DNA of 64,000 nt, taken from positions 682,001-746,000 of the forward strand of contig NC_091274.1 in the NCBI RefSeq assembly GCF_042100115.1. Direction: 5' to 3'. The stretch comes from Alternaria dauci (taxonomy: Eukaryota > Ascomycota > Dothideomycetes > Pleosporales > Pleosporaceae). Under the pieces are notes generated by a model that was given only the letters and a program-made list of their open reading frames with translations, was not told the origin of the DNA and ran no database searches. This document shows positions 53,745 through 64,000 of the stretch, one piece after another (the stretch's first letter is position 1; each line of letters opens with the position of its first letter). Position numbers and translations under genes: made by a program.

Positions 53745-55237
53745 GCAATGGTATCCCTCCACATCTCTTTCGCTATTCCCCTTGGAGGGCCTTGCGACAT
53801 TTACTCCACTTATTTACGCCTTTGCACATCTACCTATCCATCTATCCACCTTCGAAAACACGAAAAATCCAAAAATCCAAAAAAAAAATCAAAATTGGCA
53901 AGGGACGAACTTCTGAGGTCGGCATGATTTCGGGGATCAAGCTTCCGACTAAGAAGGGAATTCCGAAAAACACGGAGGCAAAAAAGAAACTTTCGGGTAT
54001 CCAGTCCCGTTGCATGCTTACAAAGTGACAGTCCGAAACTTCGGCAGGGCAGACGATCGAATCATCGGTACGGCAGACCACCGCAGCGGCTGGACGACAA
54101 ACTTGAGGCATCATACTTCTTATGAAGTAATGGCACATGCATCAAGGTGGTTTTCAGATCACCTCTCTCGCTGCTCACAAGTACAGATCGCGCGATTTAG
54201 TACTTTTGACTTTCTACCACCAACTGCGAATCACCCTGAAAATAGGTATGTCCCCAGTATCTCCCAGCTGACGTGCACAGACCGGAAAGAATACAGTTCA
54301 TGCTCATACTTGTTCTCGCTTCTTTAGGGCAGTGGCCCATGTAAGTAATGTCACCTACTTGTCGTAGAGCCCAATTAGCTAACAGTCTCACACATTTGAC
54401 GTCACCTGGGCACGTTCTGTGGCCATCAGATTTTTCGAGCAACGTGAGGGACATAAATGGAGCCATTAGATCTTCTTATTTGGGCCATCTTTGTAGTTCT
54501 TGAATTTTAAATTTGTTTTATATTGATTGGCACTTCTGGCTCCCAATGGACAGAATTCTGGTTGTGCAGTATCATCAAGGGCTGCCGCTACTTGTGGCGT
54601 CATAGGCGACCCATTCGATATTTCACGAATTCCCCACCGGCTTACCTCGTTCTGCTCTACCAGCTCCGACCTCAACACTATCAGTGCTAATACTAAAGTG
54701 AATGTCACGCCATAGCTAGATGAAGCGGGCAGGGTCGAGGGACGACTGTTAGCATGACCTCGGGAGTATCTTTACCTAGGTATACTTGCGAATTCTATTG
54801 AGAGAACTTGTTTGTTTAGACTATTAACAATTAAGGAAGTTATAATTAGTTTAAGTTAATATACATTATCGCAGTACTATAAGATAAAGTAGATAAATTA
54901 GATAGTAACTATAGTCTAACATCGTAAGTTAAAGAGGAAGAATCTACTAATTTTGTGATAAAGTTTCAACGTTTGCGGAGGCCTCCTTTTCCAAGTAGCT
55001 CTGAGAAGTCTGGAGGAGCAGAATCGAGCAATCTATAGATCGTGTTCACTCTGAAATGAGAAAACTCGCGAGCATAGGGATGCAAAAGCTATGATCCCCA
55101 ATATACTAAGCATATTTCACACTCCGACATCATGCATTAAGAAATTGAATAAGAATAACACGTATGACTATGCTAAATTCTGCAACCTCACCCCACACAT
55201 AAGGCCATCTTTGGTGAGTCGTAATTTCCGCACAAAA
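53745..55237. other. Intergenic between convergent genes, with AT-rich patch
   Basis: This 1.5-kb stretch is between the amidoligase and ABC transporter 3' ends. It includes the AT-rich patch at 54775-54970. An 80-codon minus-strand frame (54466-54708) with a hydrophobic start has no further support. Confidence 0.45.
54775..54970. repeat. AT-rich, TpA-dense patch, possibly a RIP-degraded repeat
   Basis: About 190 bases are far richer in A+T than anything around them and dense in TA dinucleotides, with stop codons in all frames. This is what repeat-induced point mutation leaves in Dothideomycetes. The original element is not recognisable. Confidence 0.4.
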
Positions 55238-58200
55238 TCATGCCTGGTCAAGTGACTGCGCCAAGCACGTAGCAAAATACCTACCTCTCAATCTTTGCAG
55301 TTCCTCGTGGGTACCCATCTCTGCGATTGTGCCATCTTCCATGACGAAGATAATATCTGCATGTCGGATCGTGCTCCTATATGATATCAGCGAGCCGTTA
55401 TCCCAATGCCCAGTTGGAGATACTCACAGTCTATGCGCAACAGCAATGGTTGTTCTTGTTATCGCAGCCTCGTCCAGCGCCTTCTGGACGACCCTTTCGC
55501 TCTGAGTGTCCAATGCTGACGTTGCCTCGTCCAACAACAACAACCGTGGCTGGCGAATCAACGCTCTCGCAATCGCAATACGCTGCCTTTGCCCACCGGA
55601 GAATTGCAAACCCTTGGACCCACAAGGGGTTTGGAGACCTTCAGGTAGCGAAGCAACAAACTCCAGAACGTTAGCTTGGCGGCAGGCTTCCTGGATTTCT
55701 GCATCCGAAGGCTCATGTTCGAGACCGAGGGCAATATTGTCGCGTACTGAACCAAGGTAGAGTGGTGGCTCCTGTTGGACAAGCGACATGTAACGGCGAT
55801 ATAGCTTGGGAGACATGTGTGATATGTCTTGATCGTTTAATGTGATGCGTCTAGATATCGGGTCGTAAAACCGAAGTAGCAAAGAAACAACTGTACTCTT
55901 GCCACAACCTGAGGGGCCAACAAAGGCAGCAAAGGAGCCAGGCTTGATTCTCATGGAGATACCTCTCAGCACCCTCGACGCGTCACGTTGCTTATATCTA
56001 AACTCAACGTCTTCCATTGCGATGACTCCGTCCGACGATGGCCCTTTACCGCGTGTCTCGTCTGATTCGTGGATGTTAGGCTTCACAGTGCGCAGCCACA
56101 GGATGTAATTCGCGGCCCCTTCTGCCTTTGTGATGGAGGTGCTGTACATGAAGAATTGCGCCACACCCTGCCCACCAAAGACAATAGCGATGAAGATCAC
56201 AAAGAACTGCGATGTGTTGTATTCGCTGTTCGCGATCAGCCGCGATCCATACCAGAAGCCTAGAGCCATGACTAAGAAATCGGCGGATTGCGAAAGCGCG
56301 TACGGGACAAGTGCGAAGGTCAGGCTTCTAATGACCTTTCTTGTGATAGCCTGGAGCGTGTCGCTGTATTCGCGCATGATTGAAGTTTCGAGAGTCAGCA
56401 TGCTGACCGTTCGAATGGATGTGACAGCCTCTGTTGCCAACCCGGCACTGCTTGAGAACTGTTCTTCTGTAGCAGCTTCAAGTTTCTGGTCGATTCGTAT
56501 GCGATAATAGCCGGCAGCTACAATAATGGTCAGTCCGCCGAATACCAATGTGAGTCCAAGCTTCCAGCCATAAGCTATGCCAAGCGCACTGCTTGCCGTA
56601 ATGTTGACCAATATATTGAACATGAGACCTAGGTTCGCAGACATCAATTCTTGCAGCGCTGTAGGCGCGGATGACAACTTTGAGGTCAATGCACCGGACG
56701 AGTTCTCTGGACGATCGAAGAATTCTTGATCGAAGCTGATGACGCGCTCGATCATCTCTTTGCGATATCTGTGAGTCAAAGTCTGTCCAATACTGTTGCA
56801 TGCAAGGCCAATACCGAAGTATGCGAACAGATTGGCAAGAGCGAGCACGAAGAACATGAGCGCCCAAAAGTTGGCTTGCTCTTGTGCTTCAGACCCCTGC
56901 AGTGTGAAGACTCGGACGAGACGGGAGAAGATAATAGCTTGCGCTGGGTAGGTACCACCGCCAATGACTCCACCGATAATTGTGACGGCGTACCAGTAGT
57001 GAAGATCAAAATTCTCCTTTAGCATGATCCAGATACATTTGATGAGAGAGTAGCCGAGGGTTCCAGCAGCAAGGTGCTCGACCTCGCACCCGAGCTCTGT
57101 CGTGTTGTAATGCGACTGCGTTCGCTGCAAAGTGGGTTTAAGGTCTACGCTTTCCTCGACATTCCTTGCGTCTAGCAGTTCTCTTTGAATGTCCCTGTCG
57201 ATGGCCTTTGTACCAAGATCTTGCGCGTGGACCATTGCCGCATAGAGGCCATCACTCTCGACAAGTTCATGATGCGTGCCCTGCTCGTAGATTTGACCAT
57301 CTTTCATGACCACAATGTTATCTGCCGCCATGACAGTGGCAAGCTTGTGAGCAATGATCAACGTGGTCTTGTTAATTGAAACGCGGTTGAGTGCGCTCTG
57401 CACAACCTTTTCAGCGCGAGGGTCCAAGGCGCTTGTTGCTTCGTCAAACAACAAGATTCTGGGGTTAGAAATGATACTTCGAGCAATAGCAATGCGCTGT
57501 CGTTGACCACCGCTCAACATGCTTGCTCGCTCTCCGACTTGAGTGTGATAACCTTCCGGTAGCGCCTCAATGAATTCATGTGCATTGCTGTTCTTACACG
57601 CTTCTTGAACGAGCTCCATCTGCTTTTCCACTGGCAGATCTTTTTGGTCTCCTATCAAGCCCTTGACGACGTTCTCGAAGATCGTGCCTTGAAACAAGGT
57701 CGGCTCCTGCTGAATGAGGCGGATGTTGGACCGCAGCCACTTTGTGTTGTATTCAGAGATATCTCGACCATCAAGCAGGATCTGACCGGCAGTAGGCTGG
57801 TACCACCGTTCGAGTAATCCAACTAGGGTCGACTTGCCGCAGCCACTGGGTCCAACCAAGGCCGTTGTTTTTCCAGCTGGAATTGAGAGACTTAGACCTC
57901 GCAGAACTTGGGCACTCGGTCGTGCCGGATACGCAAAACGTAAATCGCTGATGATGACTTCCCCGTTACAGCTGGATGGCTGCATGCCTTTGGTCGAGAG
58001 TGGATCAAGTTTTGACGGACTGTCGATAATAAGAAACAGTTCTCCCGCCGCTGAGGAAGCGTTCGTGAAAGCCTGAAACTGTGGGAAAATGAGTAGTGTT
58101 GCAGTAGCACCGAGCACAACACTCAGGACGACGGTAAAGACTGTGCCCACATCGCCAATCTCCCCACTCTGGAACATGCGAAAACCTTGCCAGAAGGCCA

Positions 58201-59346
58201 ACGAAGTGCATGACATAACCAGGAAAGTTTGACCGGAGAAGAGTACGCCGTAAATGACGGACTTTTTGTTACCTTCCTTGTGCGCCTTCTGGAGGTATGC
58301 TTCGTAGCCATCAACGATTTTTTGGTGAGCCCCAAAAGCGTGAATAGTTCGGATCGAGCTGATTGCGTCTTGTGCCAGGGTACCAGCTTGCGAGTAAATT
58401 TTGGTCTATATAGCAATCGTTACTTGAGGTTGTCAGATCGAAAGAGATGTGGGTACTCACCACTCTAGCTTCGATAGGCGCATCTAGGCTTATGCATACT
58501 CCAGTGACGAGGAAGATGGCAGGTATTATACTCATCACGATCAGAGCAAGCTTCCATTGAACCGCAAGCGCTACAATGAAACCGGAGAAAAAGAGTGAGA
58601 TGCCTTGGACACATGTGAATAGCTTTTCAGCTATGCCTTGGTTGATCCTGTTGCCATCTGGGCGTGCCGTCAGCGATCATATCACAACTTTCAGACTGGT
58701 ATTCTCACTTGTAGTCACTTGAGTTGCAGCAGATCCACTGCCGCCTTTGTCGAAATGCGCCACGTCTTGACGGAGCAGCTTGTCTAAGAAGTCTTCTCGC
58801 AGAGCGCATGTCGTCCTGGCTGCGGCAATACATATGCACAGAGTGCCGAGATAGCCAATAACAAAACGTGCGACGAATAAGTATACAAAGTAGAGTACCA
58901 AGGTGTTGATGTTACTGGTGAAGGTAGAGCTGTTCTGACCTGTTGCTTGTTGATTGAATTCTGCGGTCGACTGGCCAAACACAAGAGTCATCAGAGGAAG
59001 GGCGGCACCGACAGCGATGGCGCCGGCGAGCCCAAGAGAATAAAGTATGCGATTTGTGGTACTGGCATATGTGAAGATGCGCTACGAGAGCAGACAAATC
59101 AGCTTGCACCACTCAAATTCACCCTGATCTCTGGCTTACAAAGTAGTCTTTTAGACTTCCCTCCTTCGCTTTGTCTGCCTCTTCTTCTTCCGGGTCCCTG
59201 CTTGACTGTCCGTCGTCGACAGCAGCAGCCTTTTCTGCGTCGATCCTGTTTGGAATGTCGATCGCAGCCAGCGGGCTTTCTAGTGGCCCCTCCATGGTGT
59301 CGGAGCTATGGCGAATGATTGAGGGGGGGTTGTGGTGGTCCGCCAT
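55238..59346 (-). CDS. Full-length ABC-B (MDR-type) transporter
   Basis: Five exons (59140-59346, 58709-59081, 58461-58657, 55428-58405, 55238-55376) give 1297 residues arranged TMD-NBD-TMD-NBD. Each half has about six membrane helices. NBD1 has Walker A GPSGCGKST, signature MLSGGQRQRIAIARS and Walker B ILLFDEATSALD; NBD2 has GPSGCGKST, FSGGQRQRIAIARA and LLLLDEATSALD, with the H-loops IIAHKL and VAHRL. The last exon completes the second NBD (STIRHADIIFVMEDG). The acidic N-terminus is cytosolic. Such pumps export lipophilic compounds, peptides or toxins; the cargo is unknown. Both NBDs keep catalytic motifs, so both sites may be active. I chose the ATG at 59346, since the upstream extension to 59517 is not transporter-like. 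Introns are GT-AG in frame. It is not Ste6-like by any motif I can see. Confidence 0.94.
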
Positions 59347-62300
59347 CGTAGGCGATGCATGAGCGACGTATGCGCATCGTTGTGATAGAGAGGGCGCGTT
59401 GCTTGATGAATATGGTAGGCATCCATGGATGCCTAACGCGTCTATGGCTTCACGTGCAGCTCGCGAGACGGACATCCAGGATCCCGGTCTGCGATACCAA
59501 GGCGGCGCCGTGACCACTCGTTAGGATAGCAGAACGTCATGACATCTCTGCGCAGCCAATCATGATTGTAGTTGAGTTGCGAGTGGCGCCCTACGCGCGC
59601 AACGCTTGGATTGGATCGCGTCTGTTGAGGAGTAGGTTTGATTTTTTGTTTCCGACGTCGACGAGGAGGAGTTGATGATGGAGCCAGAATTTCACGATTT
59701 ACAGGGCGCGCACGCTGAAACCCACACACCGAGGATACTTCGCGCCAAGAGCGATGTGTATTGCAAACTCAATCAGGTCAGACGCATACAGCTATAGATA
59801 TTAAGAGTTGATATTCCTCCCTAGGTCGTTGTCGGCTCTGGCACTGTTTGGAGTTCACTGTTGCGGGCCACGAGTGTGTAAAGCCGCTTTCGAGCTCCTG
59901 GTGACCACCGTTGCGGGTCTTCTTGTTCTCGGGAAACCTGTTCCTTAAGTAGCCAAGCTTCACGACATCAATACCAAACTGGAAGCAGGAGTCTATGCTG
60001 TAATAACGTGTCGACCTCCGACGTGCTATCAACCCGCCCATGCAAGCCACTGGCTGGGAATCTTTATACTAACAGGTTTTGTTGTAGTCGCGATTGTACA
60101 TGGAGAGACACTTCCAGTAGAGGACTGCCAAGCAGAGCCCTGTTGTAGATACTGACCTCGCTGTGACGGTCCTGGGACACCTAAGCGATGGTTATCAGCA
60201 CAACCAGTCTCGCGAGTAGACTCCTGACAACTGATATGCGTTAAATCTGCGCTATGTAGATGAGCAGTTATAGGCTTGTATTCTGCATCTAAAGAAAATC
60301 TTTGTAACGTCAATTGTAACCTTGAAATGCAAGCGCTTTCTACCTAGTTATGCACGCATCCTAATATGATAACGCAAGTAAAAGCTCACCCTGAAATTAG
60401 GTATTACGCCAGTCATGGTTGCTTGCAAACACTTTCAAAGATAGAAGGGGACATTACGGATTGAGAGCAGTCGCAAGTTCCATGCCATTGCCACTTGGGC
60501 AGTCTAGTCTGGTCATGACTATTACGTCCAACAGCTTGCGACTGCACCCTCTCCCGAAGGGTAAGGCTGCGCCTACGAACAGTCAGACTTGGAAGGATGG
60601 CCGTTCGAGGAGAGGAAAGGGAGAGCTGGTCGTGTTTATTCTGCACTATTTAAAGCTGCGCTTCGCTCTATGCTGTCCATCTTTTCTATGGTCAACTTTC
60701 TCCCCTTACAACCATTTTGACCCTTTGTACAATCTCCTGTTAACTACATGAGCTTTCGGTATATGCCATGGCCGATGTATCTCACATGCGAGTCCACCGA
60801 CTTCATCGCCTCCAACTTCGATAGCCTACGATTCGAAGGCAACGATACAGCCGTAGGCCACTGCCTCGACTCAAGCAATCAACTCTTAAACCTACCAGGC
60901 ACTACCATAGCAATTTCAAGCTCGCCGTGGGTTTACTTCTTCCCCCATTCCCATTCCACTGCAACTCCGTGTGTGCACTTTTCTCCCTCAACTTCTTCTC
61001 CATTACCTTCCACCAAATATCCAGCACCTACACTGACTCGAAGATTTAGCCCTCGAAACATTGAACAAGCTCGTGTGCGTACGCGCCTCCAATCCGCCCC
61101 CGCCACACCGTTCATCTTCAACGGATACCACCGACAAGCTGCTAGGGCTGCCACAACGAGCATGCTACATACATGCCGTATTAGTATCTTGGTCAATACG
61201 GAACACAGCTTCGGAGCTCTCTAAAGGCGGGTAGAACGAAGAATTTGCGCTTGCGCTCTTGTTACAATCTGAGGCTTCGGCCAGGGAGAATACACAAGAT
61301 TTTGACCACAAAAAGCCGTCCAGCATAGCTTGCTAACTCCGCGCAACTCAACAGGATACCTTCACTCGTTCTAGACCTCAGAACAGTCTGTCAGCGACAG
61401 ATTTTCTCATCACCGGTCTCCACGCAACTTGTTACGATTTCCCGTCACCGGTGTTCGGGCACTTGTTACGATGTGAAGTACTCTTGGAGATTCACCTGAG
61501 CGGCGTGCGCAAGCCTTTTATACTGCGCCTTGCCCTTGTGATACTTCGGTAGCGTGGGACCGCTTGGAACCATGGTTGGGCTGGGGCTGTGTCCTTTTTG
61601 GTTTTGTTGAGAATGCGCGATTTGGAAACGTTCGTGGAATTTGAAGCAATTTGACTTGATGAGGGCGCTTTTGGGAGGTTGCGGAACCATAGGACGCGCA
61701 TGCAAGCTTCAACATAGTGGAGCTTTCCGCCTGCGCTGGGGCTGTGTATGTAGATTAGTCGGACAAGAACGGACTTCTATTACCTGCTTCTCCATTTTTT
61801 TGCCCCTTTCCGTGCCTACCAGTAGTGACTCTTACACATTTGTAGCGCTCATCGGCCTAAGTTTTGCATGTGGGGACGCTAAGCCCGACAGACCTTGGAA
61901 TGCCCTCCGCTAATGAGAGTTACTTACATAATCACATCTCGATGGGCGTACGTGACCTCACGCTTACCCCAACTAGATCTTTCGTTACTCGCAGATAGCG
62001 AGGATCTGCCTCCACTCGTTGCCTCTCGTCTCCACAAGAGCCTTCAGCTCAATTCGCGAGTTCCAAGGTTATCTACAAATAACACCAACTAGGTCGAGCC
62101 CCTGCAAGTGGCCCACATACATCAATCACGAGCCATACTATAGTGCCTTCTTCTGCTTTCTGTAACGAGACGTCTCAACACGGTAGGTCTGAAGACCTTG
62201 GAGAATGTTAGGCTTCTCGTAACTTCAGTCACCTGGGCATATACAAGCAGTGTGCCGGGATTGGTAGTTTGGGTGGATGACTCCGAGCAGTTCCCTGCTA

Positions 62301-62486
62301 TTGAATGTTCTCTGCGTTATGTTCGACTATCTTTCTGCCTTTTTTGTATTGTCTCGCATGAACAAGTTCACGCACAGAGCAGTCAGTAAGGTGAGAGAGT
62401 ACCTAGGTAGGTCAAATTATCATGTTGTAGACCTTACGGCATGCCAACGCAGGCCTTGTAAAGCCCTTGCGCCTCCTTTTTGTCAT
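59347..62486. other. 3.1-kb gene-poor stretch
   Basis: This lies upstream of the ABC transporter and downstream of the NmrA-like gene. A 158-codon Ser/Pro/Thr-rich frame at 60748-61224 follows a CT-rich leader and may be a small gene, listed separately. CCTAGGTAGG occurs near 62402. I see nothing else. Confidence 0.4.
60748..61224 (+). CDS. Possible small Ser/Thr/Pro-rich hypothetical protein
   Basis: The frame codes 158 residues from an ATG preceded by a pyrimidine-rich leader. The C-terminal two thirds are rich in Ser, Thr and Pro with scattered Arg. No domain, signal peptide or homologue is recognised. A TATTTAAA element about 100 bases upstream could act as a TATA box. It may be a chance frame. 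Confidence 0.2.
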   Translation: MSFRYMPWPMYLTCESTDFIASNFDSLRFEGNDTAVGHCLDSSNQLLNLPGTTIAISSSPWVYFFPHSHSTATPCVHFSPSTSSPLPSTKYPAPTLTRRFSPRNIEQARVRTRLQSAPATPFIFNGYHRQAARAATTSMLHTCRISILVNTEHSFGAL

Positions 62487-63533
62487 TTATTTGCCTTTCC
62501 AAGCCTCGTTGACCAGATCTCGAACCTTCCTGGTCTCTATCTCCGGAAATTGATCATTCAAAGACTTCTGTGGTTTCAGATCGAAGAAACCCTCCTCAAA
62601 CAAGATACCGAAAACTGCGCACATACCCTGCAACATCTGCTTCGGAAAGTATGGGTACATTGGTGGATGAGAAGGCAGCTCAGTGACTTGGTATGATCTG
62701 AGCTTCTCCAGAGAATCATACGTGGCCTCGAACTTCGTTCCCCTAGCCTCCTCAGCAATGGCGAGGAATTCGTTGAGTGTGATCTTGTCACCAATAATGT
62801 ATGACTCCTTCTCCCAGGACGATTGGCCAAGAAGAGCAGCAACAAATTTGCCAATGTCGAAACTATAGGTGAAGACAACAGGGACGTTACCCGAGCCTGG
62901 GATCGCAGCAGCCTTGTTGGCGATGTCGATGGCCAGTGTTAGACCTGTGAGATATGACTTGACATGTGGCTCTACGTAGTAGTCCAAGAAGAATCCGTTG
63001 ATAACAGATGTGTATTGCAATGATGTCTTCTCCAGAGCGTTGAGGTAGGCAATCTTTCCCTCGGCCATTGAGAAAATCTTAGCAACCCTGTTTGCTGTCA
63101 GAACGATGAGATCGTTGGCTAATGTTATATGTGGCTTACTCAGGCGTGTATTTGATTCCCCATGTGCTTGGAATGTAGCGTTTCGTGACGGTGGATCGAT
63201 TGGCAGCCTCGATAAGGGCCATCTCAGGCTCGATACCTGACATTGATCCAAGCGTTGAGATTACGGTATCGATACGGTTCTTTTCTAAGACTTCAACGAT
63301 GGAATCTGGCTTGTTGTAATTTATGGCGAGTATCTTCGCGTCCGTCCCCTGGAGTCTTGCATCTCCGGTCGCCTGTGCAAACGTCAGTACCTATGATGCA
63401 CAGCAATGCGATATGAGCTTACTTCTCGGGAGAGCACGAACACCGTGAATCCGCCCGCGTTGACGATGGATTCGACGATAGCGCGGCCAAGCTTGCCAGA
63501 GCCACCAGCTACTGCAACGACAGTTGAACTCAT
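62487..63533 (-). CDS. NmrA-like/isoflavone-reductase-type NAD(P)-binding protein
   Basis: Three exons (63423-63533, 63140-63372, 62487-63087) give 314 residues. The N-terminus AVAGGSGKLGRAIVESI is an atypical-SDR Rossmann turn. DTVISTLGS and EAANRSTVTKRYIPSTWGI match the NmrA/PCBER-type core, where RYIPS(E/T)(W/F)G follows the fifth strand. The C-terminal part has INGFFLDYY, SFDIGKFVAALL and a helix ending in EAWKGK. The family includes reductases that use NADPH and redox-sensing regulators that bind but do not turn over nucleotide. The Lys expected of the reductases is present near MAEGKIAYL, but I cannot decide the activity. Introns are GT-AG, phases 0 and 2. The ATG at 63533 is preferred over 63605, since the nucleotide fold begins directly after it. 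Confidence 0.88.
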
Positions 63534-64000
63534 CTCGATGGCTTGTAGGATATCGCAAAGAATTTTGGTTGCTTTGAATGGGATATGTACACAAAATGTT
63601 AGCACTATATAATAGTTCAGTAACGGTCCGCCAAGATTGATGGTACCTGTTGGGCCTCATGAGGGTTAGTGGATGCATGCTAGCGGAGAATGTGTAGACT
63701 AGCGGACTTTCAACTCCACCCCACCACTCTTGCACAGACCTCGCTCACATCATAGATTGTCAATGCTTCTCTTGGTCTCTGCAGCCAATGAAGAAAGGTG
63801 AGCCTCCAATCACGTACTAAAAAATGAGCCGCGTCGTTGGAGCTGGACCTGGAATCAGTCGAAAATGTCTTCGGCGCACAGTATACGCGCTCTAAACATA
63901 CCCCAACCACTATCTTCCTTGCCAACCAAGCAGTCTGATACTCCAGGATAGGACCGAATACGACTGCGGATGCAGATGTCGGAGACAATTACTAAGATGC
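63534..64000. other. Right edge, no gene seen
   Basis: These 467 bases are upstream of the NmrA-like gene. A 92-codon minus-strand frame at 63710-63988 has no motif. A gene starting beyond the edge cannot be judged. Confidence 0.4.

Noticed and set aside
54466..54708. 80-codon minus-strand frame with hydrophobic start
   Set aside because: Runs into AT-rich sequence and has no family features; probably chance.

Overview
This is nuclear DNA from a filamentous ascomycete, most likely a dothideomycete of the Pleosporales type. The signs are compact genes with short introns (about 47-60 bases) and canonical GT...CTRAC...YAG sites, single-copy housekeeping genes with fungal orthologues (RAD52, SKI8, GUK1, RAE1, PEX19, UBC9, PAB2, RSM25, SFM1), and filamentous-ascomycete families (2EXR/F-box-like, BTB, seven-helix rhodopsin-like, GAF hybrid histidine kinase, PL1 pectate lyase, ABC-B transporter, NmrA-like). 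The order-level guess is an impression, not a phylogeny. Exon joins below were built by hand by keeping reading frame and family motifs across splice sites.

Layout. 0-3 kb: two related 2EXR/F-box-like genes on the minus strand, the first interrupted by an in-frame TGA and running off the window. 3-19 kb: a housekeeping block with an endosulfine (IGO1-like), an SFM1-like SPOUT methyltransferase, KEX1, RAD52, SKI8, guanylate kinase, RAE1/GLE2 and a divergent D123 (Cdc123-like) protein. 19-31 kb: a GAF hybrid histidine kinase, an unknown acidic protein, PEX19, UBC9 and PAB2. 31-37.5 kb: an intact BTB gene, a second BTB-type gene with a TGA at an expected Trp codon, and a seven-helix rhodopsin-like protein. 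37.5-40.5 kb is gene-poor. 40.5-43.4 kb: a divergent pair of mitochondrial-expression genes (PPR protein and mitoribosomal RSM25). 44-47 kb: a secreted pectate lyase and the decayed remains of a J-domain-like gene. 48.6-54 kb: a PHO84-type phosphate permease with a CACGTGGG box, then a tandem pair made of a gamma-glutamylcyclotransferase-like protein and a predicted amidoligase. 55-64 kb: a full-length ABC-B transporter, a 3.1-kb gene-poor stretch and an NmrA-like dehydrogenase.

How the genes relate. Most of the left half is core cell biology: recombination, RNA surveillance and export, mRNA 3'-end metabolism, sumoylation, peroxisome membrane biogenesis and nutrient-stress signalling. The right half is more accessory: cell-wall degradation, transport and small-molecule enzymes. 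The most suggestive functional link is the head-to-tail pair at 51.2-53.7 kb, an enzyme family that forms amide bonds next to one that cleaves or cyclises gamma-glutamyl amides. Three genes (1-636, 32976-34153, 46046-47035) look inactivated, each with an in-frame TGA. An AT-rich patch near 54.8-55.0 kb looks like the scar of a degraded repeat. I saw no convincing tRNA, rRNA, CRISPR array or intact transposon.
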